Below, in pieces: positions 21,290 through 32,754 of a stretch of 64,000 bases of DNA (its first letter is position 1; the number at the start of each line of letters is the position of its first letter). Both the position numbers and the translations under genes were made by a program. The notes beneath the pieces are model-generated. The model searched no databases, was not told the origin of the DNA, and worked only from the letters and a program-made list of their open reading frames with translations. The stretch comes from Nematopogon swammerdamellus (lineage: Eukaryota; Arthropoda; Insecta; Lepidoptera; Adelidae): contig OX336358.1 of NCBI GenBank assembly GCA_946902875.1, forward strand, positions 15,989,694 to 16,053,693. The letters are read 5' to 3'.

Positions 21290-22110
21290 AAGTGCGAGTC
21301 GAACTCGAAAAATACTAGCGACTATTATCAAACCTGCCAAGGCAGCACTTCAGCTTCACCAGAATTTTTTTTTTGAAAAAAAAAAATTACCTAAATGCCA
21401 CTTTTGACCACTGACATTATGAGAAATCTGGAATAGGCAAAGGTGTAACGTAATTCGTGTACCCGTATTTGACAGTACGTTTCTTTATCTTTATTTTAAT
21501 ATATGACTTGTATGGGGAAATTGTACATTTTTGGTCAGAAAAAATCGGAAAAAATGGCGAGCGTGTTTTGTTTTGCCTGGAGTGCAAAAAATCCTTCTGT
21601 GTTTCTAAATAAGTGAATCCTCAAGTGTTTGTTATGATTGCATGCGTAATTTCATTATAAATAAGTGAACGGACTTTACTGATCTAAATTCATTAACTTA
21701 CGAAATATTCGAATTTATGCGGGAACGTGCGGGCCAAAATTTCGCGTTTTTGCGCGCGGCGAAAATGGCATGGAACTTAAGGTAAGTAGGTAAGCATTAC
21801 AAACAAATGTTTTATAAGATTAAGTTATGTGTTAGGTAAGTTTGGTAGATAAATAAAAACAACAGTCAGTAGGTATCTGACGGTGTTCTCGTCTCGGCCG
21901 ACGACGTTTCAGCACGAGACGGCGGCCGCCGCGCCGCCCCGCTCCGGTCCGTCCGCTCTCTTATCTGAACAATATTATTGTATTTTAGCTGATGAATGAA
22001 CACATTCGAATAATTAAGTTATCGGAGAGATAAATACTTAGTAGCGGACGTTATTATTATACCTAGTAGAATGTCTAGTGCACTGCGGGCGGTTTCACAG
22101 CTAGCTAAGT
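21290..22110. other. Dispersed repeat, possible 5' exon, GC-rich patch
   Basis: 21283-21310 is the accggccaagtgcgagtcg repeat. 21480-21790 is non-repetitive and ends in a perfect donor (aacttaaggtaagt at about 21775-21788). 21890-21960 is GC-rich. No protein family is recognisable. Confidence 0.3.
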
Positions 22111-22117
22111 ATGTATG

Positions 22118-22536
22118 TAGCTGGGTCGTTCTTCTTTTTAGGTACAATGAATCGAAGTTTTTCCGTTTTTTGGGTTTTTGAACTATCGATAAGTGTACGA
22201 TTGTATTTGTTTTTTTATTAGAACTAATTAGAGTTTACTTTACGGCCAATACTGTTTTTTTTAATTGTGTTTTTTTTTTATAATGTGACAGAGTGGTCTT
22301 TTTCAGCGCAGACCACATTTTGGCTTACCACTCTGTCACGGCATTCTACGAAAAACAAACGTTTGAGAAAAATGCTGGTTAGAGAAACTGAAAGATTACA
22401 TAATATTAATAGATAGAAAAATATGGATGATTATTCATCGAACATTATAAAACCGAAAATCAATACTCTAATGGGATGCCATAATAAGACGAAGGACAGG
22501 CTATTGTACCTAAAAAAAGAAGAACGACCCAGCTAT
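22118..22536. mobile_element. TIR element with nested hairpin
   Basis: Terminal inverted repeats of about 30 bp (agctgggtcgttcttct..ggtacaat). A second hairpin, tgacagagtggt and its complement, sits in the middle (22287-22339). TA at both ends is compatible with a Tc1/mariner-type MITE. No transposase. Confidence 0.6.
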
Positions 22537-22783
22537 GTGTTCTTTATTGAAAACCAATTATAAAAATTAGGCACAAAACAATAGACGAGCTTAATGCGTC
22601 GAGGCATTCTATTCTAACTAACCTTTGGGATGTGGGAGAAGTTAATGCAGGCGAACAAGAATAGTTTGTTGCAATGTACCTAAATAAATACTTTAATACG
22701 CATATTAAATGTATATAATAGATTAAAATATTATGTACATTAATCAATGGTACTGTTGTTCAACACCATCAACTGAATTATAG

Positions 22784-22891
22784 TACCTACCTACCTACCT
22801 ACCTACCTACCCTACCTACCTACCTACCTACCTACCTACCTACCTACCTACCTACCTACCTACCTACCTACCTACCTACCTACCTACCTAC
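22784..22891. repeat. (CCTA)n microsatellite
   Basis: About 27 CCTA units with a single interruption. The sequence is TAGG/CCTA, not the insect telomere TTAGG. Confidence 0.9.
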
Positions 22892-23590
22892 GTATGCAGA
22901 ATATTTTTATTAAAATAGTAGATAAGTATGTAGATAGGTACTTTAGGTAAATATTTAGTTTAATAAGTTTCATTAAAAAATAAAAATAACAACAATGCAG
23001 GTAATGTGACGTTTAAATTTTGTATTGTTGTAACCTACAACATAAGACGAGCTTAAACCATAAAGCCTAGTTCACATTAGTAGAGTTAGCTAGCGGTAGA
23101 GTGGACTACCTACTATTTTGCCCTACTAACTCTACTCTACTGTTTTCGGTAGAGTAGCCGTTCACACGCAAAAGTAGGGTGGTAGAGTAGAGTAGGCAGT
23201 GTAAAGATAAAAGCACTACAATGAGCATCGCCCGCCGTCGTAGTCGTCGTAAATTATAGGTATAATACTTGTCTCAAATTAGGTACACCTACCTACCTAC
23301 CTGCCTACCGAGTCTCGCCTACAGTCTTAACCCGCCGGCGGCAACTGATATTTCCTGAAGTTTGATCGAAACAGAGGAATAGGTATGAGTAGGTAGGTAC
23401 CTACTTACCTAACTAGTAGTTGTTTTTAAAAATAATTCTTGTTTTTTTTAGAAAATTTTCCATGAAAATTGTGTCAATCCTCGATCGACAGAGCCAAATC
23501 ACCTCTCACCTGCCTCTCACGCAAAACGCACTCAACGAGTTGCAATGCAAGCTGATTATTGCGGACTGCAGTCTGCATATATTTTTTTAA
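22892..23590. other. No gene; short repeats
   Basis: 23057-23225 carries gtagagt-type repeats, including a stretch of about 40 bp inverted with respect to 27322-27365. 23470-23580 holds a degenerate REP-D piece. The rest is AT-rich. Confidence 0.4.
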
Positions 23591-23596
23591 ATACAT

Positions 23597-23901
23597 ATCA
23601 CACACGCTGAATCCCGACAATCGGGGTAAGCAGAGCAATCGGTGTTGTGATGCAAGAACTCTCGTAAATTACAGCACAACACCGACCACCACGTTTCGCA
23701 AAGTATTCGGACAAGATTCAATCGATCAAACAGCAAGTAAGGCACGAAGACCCACCGGCCACCAGCTGCATGACTCGGCGAAAGTAGGTACCGTGCCAAG
23801 GTGAGAGGTGGTGAACCTATCGCCCTTTAGCACGGCATCTTGTCCTTATCCCTCAGTCGCCTTTTACGACATGCATGGGGAGAGATGCCCCGCACGGCTT
23901 T
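23597..23901 (-). repeat. REP-C, near full length
   Basis: Reverse complement of the copy at 16390-16710, from cgctgaatcccgacaatcgg to atgcatggggagagatgc. Two short frames here are repeat-derived. Confidence 0.7.
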
Positions 23902-25560
23902 TTAAAGTTTTAAAGAATTCACCTTGGAAGAGTTCAAAGAACTATGAACCAAATTCATTATGAATAAGCACTTAATAGCGTAGTAGGTAAATATCTTACA
24001 CATATTTACATCTGTTTTTATTTTTAACTTAAAAAAATATTCAACTCAATGATCGTGTGCACTGATAGAATATCTCACAACTAAGTGCGGCTTATATTCG
24101 TAATTAACTAGGTACGTACGTATCATTGATAATATGTGGCTAATTGGAGCAGGGGTCGTCTCGGAGGTCAGCCCAGTGTAATATACTCATAGTAAGCTAA
24201 ACTACCTCATCAATACTTCATACATAGTAAAGGTGCATGCAAATTAAATATATAATGACCTTCACATGTAGATACATAGGTATACGGCTGACGCAAGGGT
24301 GATTGAAAGACGTAGGTAACCTGTGACCGCTCGTTATAATATTTTAAACATAGATTTTAAATTAATTAGTGTAATAACGGCACTAAAGATCTATTAAATA
24401 AATGCAGTAACGAATATGTAGTGAAATGAACATTAAATGTAGGATTTAATATTTATACACCTACCCATATGTCAGTAGGTGCGTTTTTAGGGTTCCGTAT
24501 CGTACGGATACGGAAGCCTATTACTAAGCCTATGTATATACGCTGTTTGTCTACCCTAAGCTGTCTTTTTTTTAACCGTATAATAGGCACCAGGTTGAAA
24601 TTTTCACATAATAAAATAATAATAAATAAAAAAAACAAAGAGTAAAAAATTCAACAAGAAACGCGTTTTTTTTTCAAGGTATTTTATCTCTATCGTAAAA
24701 GAGTTAATAGGTCAAGCGTCAAACTTGGTGTGATTATAGTGCAAAGTCTGAAGTAAAAAACAACAAATGCCTACCTACCTACCTAATTAAAACCGACCAA
24801 TTACGTACGAAACCCTCGATGCGCGAGTCCGACTCGCACTTGGCCGGTTTTTTTGGCATAGTCCTGAATAATTAATTTGCGTGTTGGAAAGATACTAGTA
24901 AATTATGCTAGCTAAGGAGGTAAGTGCTTTCACTGTGTGTGTTTCACGAGTTGTGTCACGAGTCACGAGTGGTGTCACGAATCCTTTAGAAAACTAAAAA
25001 GCTTTGCAATAGTAACTACATACGTAATACCTACTCGCAACAATGCGTTCCACTCCTGCTCTGTGGGCGAACCTTTTTTGTAAGAAGAGTGTGAAGAAGA
25101 AGAACGTGTGGGGCTCTCCTAATAATTATTTAATAATAAAAAAAAAACATTTAAGGTCTTGACTTCATTAATTTGTAAATTTTGAGCGGGTGATAATAAA
25201 TAGTGGATGAGACGAACGAACCGATAAACGCGTGTTTTGTTTTATTAGTTAAAAAATCCTACTTAAGAACTTATAAAATGGGCCGGTAGCCCTTCTTCTT
25301 GGGGGAAATATTGTCCTATTACTCCGCTGTGTAGCTAGGTAGGTGCTTTAGGCAGAAAAGGGCATTTGAAAGGACTCTAGGCTTTTTTTTACTAGCTTCT
25401 TCTTATAAATGCGTTTTCTTCATTGAAATATTACAAGAGGTTTCTTTCATCAGGATCTGGTTATAATTTGTGTAGTTCAGAGAGAGGATTATTTATTCTT
25501 TATTCGTGATTTGTATGTATGTTGGTAGGTACACTACACTTGAATTTGTGATATTTAGAT
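23902..25560. other. Probable ems intron sequence, no exon seen
   Basis: Downstream of the ems exon on its strand. 24453-24860 holds dispersed repeats (gggttccgtatcgtacgg; cgactcgcacttggccggtt). 24907-24985 is one copy of a direct repeat that recurs at 26872-26950. No homeobox-like coding is visible. Confidence 0.4.
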
Positions 25561-25606
25561 TTTTACAATTCACATCCTTTAGGTGTAGCGTTGGCAGGTG
25601 TCGCGG

Positions 25607-25612
25607 ACTCAC
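25607..25612 (-). other. Splice donor of ems/E5 exon
   Basis: The minus strand reads G|GTGAGT immediately after the RFPG codons. The frame runs on to a stop at 25563 if unspliced, giving only a short non-conserved tail, which supports splicing here. Confidence 0.8.
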
Positions 25613-26096
25613 CTCCTGGAAACCGGTGCGGGAATATCCTGCCGTGCCGGTTGATGAGCCACGGGTAGAGCTGGTAGGACTCGCGCGGCACCGGCTGCGG
25701 CGGGTGCGCCGCGTGCGCGGGGTGCGCGGGGTGCGCGGGGTGCTGCGACAGCGGCGCGGGGAAGTGCTGCTGCTGAGCGAGCGCCGCCGCCAGCGCCGCG
25801 CCCTGGAAGTGCGCCAGGAACTGGTGGTGGTGAGCCTGCGCCTCCAGGTAGGGCAGCCGCTTCATCTCGGGGCTCGGGAAGACGGCCGGCAGCGCGCTCG
25901 GCCGCAGCAGCGGGTGCGGCGAGCGCGGGGACGGCGGGGAGCGAGGGGACGCCGCCGGCGAGGAGCCCGGGCTCGCGGGCGCCGGCGACGTCGGCCGCCG
26001 CGCCTGCGGCGACCCACCCACGATAGAGTCTATGCTGAAGCCGATCTTCGGCTTGGACGGCACCGCAACTACAGGCGTCGGTGCGAGAGGCATCAT
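25613..26096 (-). CDS. ems/E5 (EMX-type) homeobox gene, first coding exon
   Basis: The encoded family is a homeodomain transcription factor of the empty spiracles/EMX group, acting in the nucleus in head, brain and tracheal patterning. This exon gives 161 codons plus one base. Residues 15-27 (KPKIGFSIDSIVG) form an eh1-like repressor motif at the position usual for ems. Residues 28-85 are Pro/Ser/Ala-rich. A His-Gln-rich part with HPAHPAHPAH repeats follows. Close to the end is YQLYPWLINRHGRIFPHRF, the family's YPWL-containing motif. The start at the first of two ATGs (26096) fits the family's MM start. The exon ends ccaggag|gtgagt, a consensus donor in phase 1. The homeodomain must come from a later exon that I cannot find in the window. 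Codons are far more GC-rich than the flanks. I cannot decide between ems and its paralogue E5. Confidence 0.88.
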
Positions 26097-26480
26097 GCTG
26101 GCTCGCCGCTACGTTCCTCGTTCGGTATCCACTCTACAAACCGCTCACAATCACATTTTCGGGCTAAAATCCTGGCCACCGGTCACTTGTCACTCGCGGG
26201 GGTGCGCGTTGCGTGTGCGTGCGCGGCGCGCGGACGAATGAGCCGGGCGGCGGCGCCGCGACGCGCCGGCGGCTTCCCCACCCCGCGCCCGAGGCGGCGC
26301 GTCGCTCCCATTGGTGCAGCGGCGCGTGGGGGCGGAGCCGAGCGGCGGAGGCGGGCGGAGCGGCCGAACGCTTCCATTGTTCCCTTCGTTTTGTATTCAA
26401 TTACGACGGGAGGGAGGTACGCGCCGCGCTCGGCTCGGCGGCTCGCGCGCGACGCGGCTCGCTGAGCGGGTTCGCGGGAG
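26097..26480 (-). promoter_or_regulatory. GC-rich 5' region of ems/E5
   Basis: A CpG-rich stretch directly upstream of the ATG, with cattggtgcag (a CCAAT on the minus strand) near 26311. It is the likely 5' UTR and promoter. The transcription start cannot be placed. Long frames on both strands here are products of composition. Confidence 0.45.
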
Positions 26481-26871
26481 GTTGGCTTTTTATTTTGTAC
26501 TCGCGCAGTCCGCGCTGTTTATCTTGCTGGATGACGAATGTCGCGGGAAGGTGACTATTTATGTGCTTTTTGCGCGATTCGTTTTTAATTAGTTGGGAGG
26601 GTTCATTAGCAATAAATATAATGTAAGTGCCTTCTTGATTATAGCTAACTAAGTATTGCGTTCGAACTTCTGTTATTACCGATGATTACTCATGTTCTTG
26701 TACTTATTTCTTTAGTAATAATTTCTTGTAGGTACCTACTTACCTAGGTACCCAACTATACCTAACTCTCTGAATTTTCAATTTACTTGATAGATACCTA
26801 ACTGAGATAATGCTTAGATACCTATAAATTATTACAAAACCCTGTCTAGATACTTGTAAACTAAGCTAAAT

Positions 26872-26950
26872 ATGTAGGTAAGTGCTTTCACTGTGTGTGT
26901 CTCACGAGTTGTGTCACGAGTCACGAGTGGTGTCACGAACATTCCTTTAA
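26872..26950 (+). repeat. Direct repeat partner of 24907-24985
   Basis: The words ggtaagtgctttcactgtgt, cacgagttgtgtcacgagtc and gagtggtgtcacgaa occur in both places in the same order and orientation, 1.96 kb apart, bracketing the ems exon. Confidence 0.8.
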
Positions 26951-28017
26951 ATAAAATACCTAAGTAGGTACCTACCTACCTACCTACCTAGGTACCTACC
27001 TACTAAGTACTACCTATACCTAATGCTGAATAATACAATCAATAAATAGTGACAATGTGTTCCAGAGTCAGCTGAAAATATTTCTCGTAGACAATCCATT
27101 TTATAAGTTAAATTAATTTTTGTCTTAGGAAGGTACTGTAAATAAGAATTCTGCTGACTTTCATAATTCAATTTTTTTTTATGTGAACCAGCATGGGTGG
27201 CTGTGCTGAGAGACCAATGGTGCAGTCGACAGAGCCAAAATCACCTCTCCTCGCGAAACCACGCTCAGTTAGGTGCCATGCCAGCAGATTTGCGGACTGT
27301 TGCTAGTACTCGCCGACGCCCTATTAACTCTACCGCTAACTCTACTAATGTGAACTAGGCTTTATGAATTAAAAATCCACGTTTTGTCAAGTTTTTTAAA
27401 TTAATCAAGTAGATACCTACCTAGATACTTACATTACATGAACCTAGCTAGTCTGTCTGTACCTAACCTACCAGTGCGACTTCTGCACAGCAGAAAAATA
27501 TCTAAGTAGGTAAACAGTCTAAACAGGTACCTGTTAGGTCACAGAATACTTACCTATTATAGGTAGGTACCTACCACAACTAAGAAAAATGAGTAACTCT
27601 GCGGTTCGCACCGCGGTCCGCGAGTAGGTAATGCCGCGGCGGGTACCTAAGTGTTAGGTATGCCTCGGTGGCGAATTAGCGGTGATTTCGCATTCAAATG
27701 CTCCGCGCGCGGCCCCGGGCTGCGGGCTCCGGGGCCGCCCCGCCCCGCCCGGCTAGTGCAAACACACAGTAGGTAATCAGACCTTACTTACTACACCGGC
27801 CACCGGCAGACAATATCAAAAGGCTGGAACTGTCTTATCATTGCGTTCAACATTTAATTCGTCCCGAACATATATAGGTATACCTATAGTTCGTAGTAGG
27901 TACCTAAAGTTAGTAGTAGGTACCTACCCGAAAGGGGATGAAAATCTACGCCGGAAAAAGTTTGTTCTATGCGTTGGTTCTATGGAGTTTTATTTTGAGA
28001 AATAATTTTTACTTTCT
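26951..28017. other. Upstream of ems/E5: repeats and GC-rich patch
   Basis: 26950-27010 is CCTA-rich. 27180-27370 is REP-D. 27660-27760 is a GC-rich patch (ggccccgggctgcgggctcc) with no coding frame. No gene. Confidence 0.45.
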
Positions 28018-28018
28018 G

Positions 28019-28700
28019 TACCGTATGTGGGGTCGGTACTTAAAAAGAATAGCCCAACTGCATCTCTCCCCGTGCATGTCCTAAAAGCGGTCAGAACGCT
28101 CCGTACGGCCAATGGAGCGGTACTTCCACCGAGTCATGCAGCGGGTAGAGTCTTCTTGCCTTACATGCTGCTTGAAAGGTTATCTTGTTCGAATAGGTAG
28201 GTACTTTGCTAAACGTGGTGGTCGGTGTTGCGCTGTAATTTACCAGAGTCTTGCAGCACAACTGTCAGCCTCGATAGCTCAGTGGTGCAGATAGTCGACT
28301 GTCGCTATTGATGATTAAGCAACGCTGGGCGCGGTCAGTACTTGGATGGGTGACCGCTCGACCGTTGGAGGCTGACCGTGGTTCGGATTCCACGTTAAAA
28401 TGTAGGTCCCTTCCCTTCTTACCTTACTAGGTGGTAGGGTTCAACCCGCCCGGGTTGCTACCACCGCACTGAATGAAACGTCGGTCGAAACGGCTATGTA
28501 AATAGTTTGTGTTTTCCGTCCAGTTCAGTGTAGCCGGCACGACCGAAAGGGAAGCACTGACATGGCACCTAGTTCACCCAGTGTTATGGGCTGACATCAC
28601 GGATGTTGTAGGTGATGTAGCCAACCGTGTCAGTTTCCATAAAAAAAAACAACTTCGATTGCTCTGCTTACCCCGATCGTCGGGAAACAGCGTGTGGTAT
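28019..28700 (+). repeat. REP-C copy split by SINE-A
   Basis: REP-C text runs from tgtaccgtatgtggggtcgg to cttgcagcacaac (28263). It is interrupted by a whole SINE-A and resumes with ttcgattgctctgcttaccc (28653 on). This orders the insertions: SINE-A came after REP-C. Confidence 0.75.
28264..28649 (+). repeat. SINE-A, best full-length copy
   Basis: Starts gtcagcctcgatagctcagt. 28309-28360 is the 5S-like segment: ttaagcaacgctgggcgcgg, then tcagtacttggatgggtgac. ggaggctgaccg and the B-box-like ggttcggattcc follow. The body ends gtgtcagtttccat and an A-tail. It is flanked by a 6-bp target duplication, acaact (28258-28263 and 28649-28654). The 5S-like part carries the internal promoter region of 5S genes. 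Function would be Pol III transcription for retroposition by a partner LINE. Confidence 0.9.
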
Positions 28701-28724
28701 GCAGGTATGTATTTTTACTTCCTT

Positions 28725-28970
28725 CCTTCCTTACCTATAATAAAATCCAACGTCTGCTTTCTGTCTGAGTGTCTGAGTGTCTGAGTGTATGTCTGTCTGT
28801 CCGCTTATAACTCGAGAACCACTGAACCGATTTTAATAAAACAAAATTGTACGGATAGCTTGATTCTTCCCATCAACTATAGGCTACTTACTATCACGCT
28901 AAATAGCTTATGAGGTTAGCAGTGAAGTGAAATATGAGAGCGGGCGGAGCCGCGGGCACAGCTTTCTTCA
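28725..28970 (-). repeat. cccgcggct-type retroposon, inverted copy
   Basis: Reverse complement of the copy at 20075-20295, from aaaatccaacgtctgctttc to gcggagccgcgggcacagc. Confidence 0.65.
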
Positions 28971-29089
28971 TACAAACATACCTACTGAAACAATAGACAA
29001 ATGTAGACGGTTTGCGGTGACATCCAAATAAATGGCAACCACACAAAATATTATAAATAAATAATAACACAATTTTTAAGACGAGACGG

Positions 29090-29860
29090 AAGTTCATTTT
29101 CTCCATACAAAATCGTCTTTCGACATTTCTGTTTTCTAGCACCGTAAACCTTATCCGATTTTTACAATGTTTTTTCTGTCTCAAGGACAGTCCAATCTAC
29201 GTTCCTGTCATTTTAGATGAAATATACCTACAAGACCGGAGCTAAAAATTTGTATTTCGACCCAAGAAATTGGATTTCTTTATTTCTGTATTTTTATTTT
29301 ATTATTTTTTCCTTATTTTTTTAGGTCATGAAGTTCATTACCTAAGCTTTATTGAGTCATCCATCATAATATCATCCATCACTTTAGATATTCCAAACAT
29401 AAAAAGGTTCGACTGTCCTTATTACAACAAAAAAATCTGGCATACAATATTAGTCTATGATCTGGCGCACGGAGGTTTCCGTATCTATCCGCTATTATCC
29501 GCCTATCTTTTGTCTTTCAACAATGCAATGTATAGAAGTATGTGGCGCCATCTATTATTCAATAGTGTGACTAATCGATTTTTCGGACGTTTGGTTGTAT
29601 GCGAGCCCCCCTTAATTTTTAACTTTTTCTTATTTTTCTTATTTCTTGTTATATCCACATATTCTGTAAAATTTCAAAGGGCTACCTTTACGGATCAAGA
29701 GATACAGCCCTCGGACAGACGGACGAACGGACGGACGGCGGAGGCTTAGTAATAGGCTTCCGTACGGGATACGGAAACCTAGAAATATTGTCAAAATCTG
29801 ATAAGGTTTAGGGGCGAAAAAACATAAATGCCGAAAGACGATTTTGTATGGAGAAAGTTA
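29090..29860. mobile_element. 770-bp element with 75-bp inverted ends
   Basis: The ends share tctccatacaaaatcgtctt and its complement over about 75 bp at 80-85 percent by eye. The interior holds the common repeat with gacggacgaacggacgg and ggcttccgtacgggatacgg. A 159-codon frame at 29270-29749 is hydrophobic and AT-driven, with no family. Confidence 0.5.
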
Positions 29861-31240
29861 ACTACCGTAACTACCATAACATTTCGTTGCGTACCTACAT
29901 ACAGTAGAGTAGGTACCTACTCGTAACGAGCTCAACTCAATATTTGTATAGGTACGATATACCTATCTACGCCTCTCCAATATTCCTCCAGCCCTCCCGA
30001 ACGTAGACTAGGTAAACGCACTGCTTTCCGCCGACGTAATTGATGTCGTCGTCCCGCACCTGACCGGTGGTCTTCCCACACTCCGTTTTCCTGTTCACGG
30101 CCTTCCAGTGTAGAACACGGTTATTCTAACGGTCGTCTTTTCAGCTGACGTGCCCAGCCCACTGCCACCAGAGCTACGTAGGTACCGATAGCTTTCCGAG
30201 ATATCCAAGAGCGCTGTAAACTAAGCGCAAGTCACCTAGTAACAAGGTGATAGCAATAATTCTTTGGTTAATTCTAAAAATGTTCCGCGTCATGAATATT
30301 ATTATAAGTTTAAAAAAAAAAAAAAAATTATTGCTAATATTTGTTTAATAGTAATTAAGAGTAACCATTAATAATCTTAATACAACCGAGATAATATAAC
30401 TCAAAATAATTTTGAAGTTAATATTTCAAATACAATTTTAAACTCTCTGGTCACCGCTCTGGTTATGGACTGTGAAAATGCGGGGCCTCATCCGAGAGAA
30501 ACTGAATTGTTCCATCTGGTATTTGCGAACTATTTGTACCTACAGCACTACTGGTTAATAGCTGAGCCCGCGGCTTCGCTCGCGAAACTCTCGTACTTGG
30601 CTAATCGAAAAGGTCAGTTGAATAATCTGTCCGTGATTATGTTGATTGATGTAGGTATAAAGAATTATAGGTGCGGTGCCCTATGTAGGTAGTCTTCGCC
30701 CTTGAAACCCAGTGAATGAAAGAATGTAAAATATTGACTCATTGTTACCGTCATATTTGTCGTTATAAAAATTTGAATTTGTTTAAAATTAAACTTTAAA
30801 TTTTTTTAATTTATTTATTGTAATTGTAGTTTTAGTTGTTTTCTTAATTGTATTGTATTGTATATTGATCATTCATAATATGGCAGTTAGACTGCACTGT
30901 GGACTGCACTCTAACGTGTCACAATTTGTTCTATATCTTTTGTAAATCCAATTTTTTTTCCTACTAGAAAGGTAGGTAGGTATACCTACCTTGTTTTCTC
31001 CTGTGCCTCATCGAGGTGATACCTGATGGTATTTTGCAATGTTTTGTGCTTACGTGTGTTGGGAGCAGCGGAAGATCAGCGCTGCAGCGCTCTCATCGCG
31101 AGGCAGCCGCAGCACATACGCTGAGCTGGATCCCTGTTCCTCCTAGCCACAGCATATATATGGCCCATGTTGTATATTATGTACCTACTGTACTGTAAAT
31201 TACTGATGTGAATGAGGAAATAAATGCTATTCTATTCTTA
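29861..31240. other. No gene; repeat fragments
   Basis: 29957-30180 is a LINE-type fragment (gcctctccaatattcctcc; cctgaccggtggtcttccc). 30565-30600 has the gcccgcggcttcgctcgcg motif. The rest, including 30700-31240, is AT-rich with nothing recognised. Confidence 0.4.
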
Positions 31241-31480
31241 TATACCTTGCCCCTTACTAGGTGGTAGGCTCAAATTGTAGCCGACTGGGTTGGTACCACC
31301 GTACTGGATGTAAGATGCCCGCATAGCAGCCTCGGTTGTATTCTCCTCTAGTCCAGTATAGCCAGCAATCCAGGGAAGTCTCCGGTATGGCACCTACCTT
31401 CTCGGAGGTGATATTGGATGGTCAGAGCATGCGCTTTGGCCCCTCTGACTCAGCCACCCATACCAGATTAGATAAAACAA
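31241..31480 (+). repeat. SINE-B body
   Basis: ccccttactaggtggtagg, tagccgactgggttggtacc, agatgcccgcatagcagcct, ggtgatattggatggtcag. It lacks the tRNA-like head. Confidence 0.7.
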
Positions 31481-31489
31481 ATCTACCGC

Positions 31490-31860
31490 TGTAAAATTCA
31501 GTTTAACATAATACAAATCAATTACCGGAGAACAAAACAATGCAACACATCTTATTATGCCATTTAGCGGGTTTTATAGGGCGAAGACTATACCTATTCA
31601 ACCGACCACGGAACAAGAGGAACTCGCTTCCCTCATCCCACCTCCGCCTGTTTGAATTTGCGAAACCTACCATACTCTCGCGGAACACCCCTTTGTAGTC
31701 GACAGAAGAGTTCTTCGCATGGCAAGACTCTCTAACTAAATCGCTCTTGTGTTGCACTGCAAAGGTGTGGAATGGACTTCCGGGGAATATATCTTTCCTT
31801 AGGTATATTTACCCCTAAAACCTAAAATCCACAGATCTTCAAATCGTGGGTAGACACCTA
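31490..31860 (+). pseudogene. LINE pol C-terminal tail, degenerate
   Basis: The plus strand reads EELASLIPPPPV, then AEHPFVVDRRVLRM, then a WNGLP-like end in shifted frames. It is the same family as the tail at 60-478 and has several breaks. Confidence 0.55.
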
Positions 31861-31864
31861 GACG

Positions 31865-32300
31865 GTACCGTGTGGGGTCGGTACTTAAAAAGAATAGCCC
31901 CACTGCATCTCTCCCCGTCGCATGTCGTAAAAGTCGACTAAGGGATCGTCAGCCTCGGCAGCTTAATGGTGCGGTCAGTTATTGGATGGATGACCGCCCG
32001 ACTGTTGGAGGCTGACCGTGGTTCGGATACCACGTTAAACTGTAGGTCCCTTCCCTTCTTACCTTACTAGGTGGTAGGGTTTATCCCGGCCGGGTTGATA
32101 CCACCGCACTGAGCGAAACGTCGGTCGAAACGGCTATGTAAATAGTTCGTGTTTTCCGTCCAGTTCAGTGTAGCCGGCGCGAAATGAAGGGAAGCACTGA
32201 CATGGCACCTAGTTCACCCGGTGTTATGGGCTGATATCACGGATGTTGTAGGTGATGTAGCCAACCGTGTCAAGTATCCATAAAAAAAAAAAAAAAAAGA
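31865..32300 (+). repeat. REP-C fragment followed by SINE-A
   Basis: 31865-31946 is REP-C, cut after agggat. 31949-32299 is SINE-A with a shortened head (part of the 5S-like segment is deleted) and a long A-tail (32281-32298). Confidence 0.75.
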
Positions 32301-32499
32301 CGGCCTTTTCCACATAATGTAGGTACTACCACACGCCACACGCACATAACATAATCTACACGTAAACCGCACTGGCAGCTTCGCGCCGTGAAATAGCCCC
32401 TGCCGGAATCAGTGCGAAGCTCCCTATAGTTCGCTTCTCTGATAGATCTTCAGTAGGTATCTTTGAAATAAATCGTGTTGGTTGGATGCACGATTAAAA

Positions 32500-32620
32500 G
32501 GGTCGATTTGCGGTGGTCTCGGCGGCGCGGCGGGTTCAAATCGGGCCGTTTTCACCGAGCGGCGGCGGCGCGGCGCGGAGGTGCGGCGGCGCGGCGGCAG
32601 GGACGTCTACCGTCACAGAA
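32500..32620. other. GC-rich patch
   Basis: ggcggcgcggc-type repeats around cgggccgttttcaccgagc, similar in composition to 13565-13820. No frame of interest. Confidence 0.4.
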
Positions 32621-32754
32621 TACATAATAGGTACTAGTAGCGCCCACTGGACGAAGTAACTATTAAGTAATCTGTGCCACTGGTAGCGCCCGATTTTATC
32701 CCCACCTTATAAAGCCTAAATAAAGCCTTATAAAGCCTATTCTTTATTCTTTAT

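Noticed and set aside
22784..22891. (CCTA)n as an internal telomere
   Set aside because: Insect telomeres are TTAGG/CCTAA. This is a four-base repeat, and CCTA words are scattered over the whole window.
25506..26465. 319-codon Arg-rich plus frame over the ems exon
   Set aside because: It is an antisense shadow of a GC-rich exon; the minus strand carries the recognisable eh1 and YPWL motifs.
28309..28360. 5S rRNA gene
   Set aside because: Only about 50 bp around the internal promoter is present, inside a dispersed element with an A-tail and target duplication.
29270..29749. 159-codon hydrophobic plus frame
   Set aside because: It overlaps a known-type dispersed repeat inside an inverted-repeat element; composition is AT-driven and no membrane family pattern is convincing.
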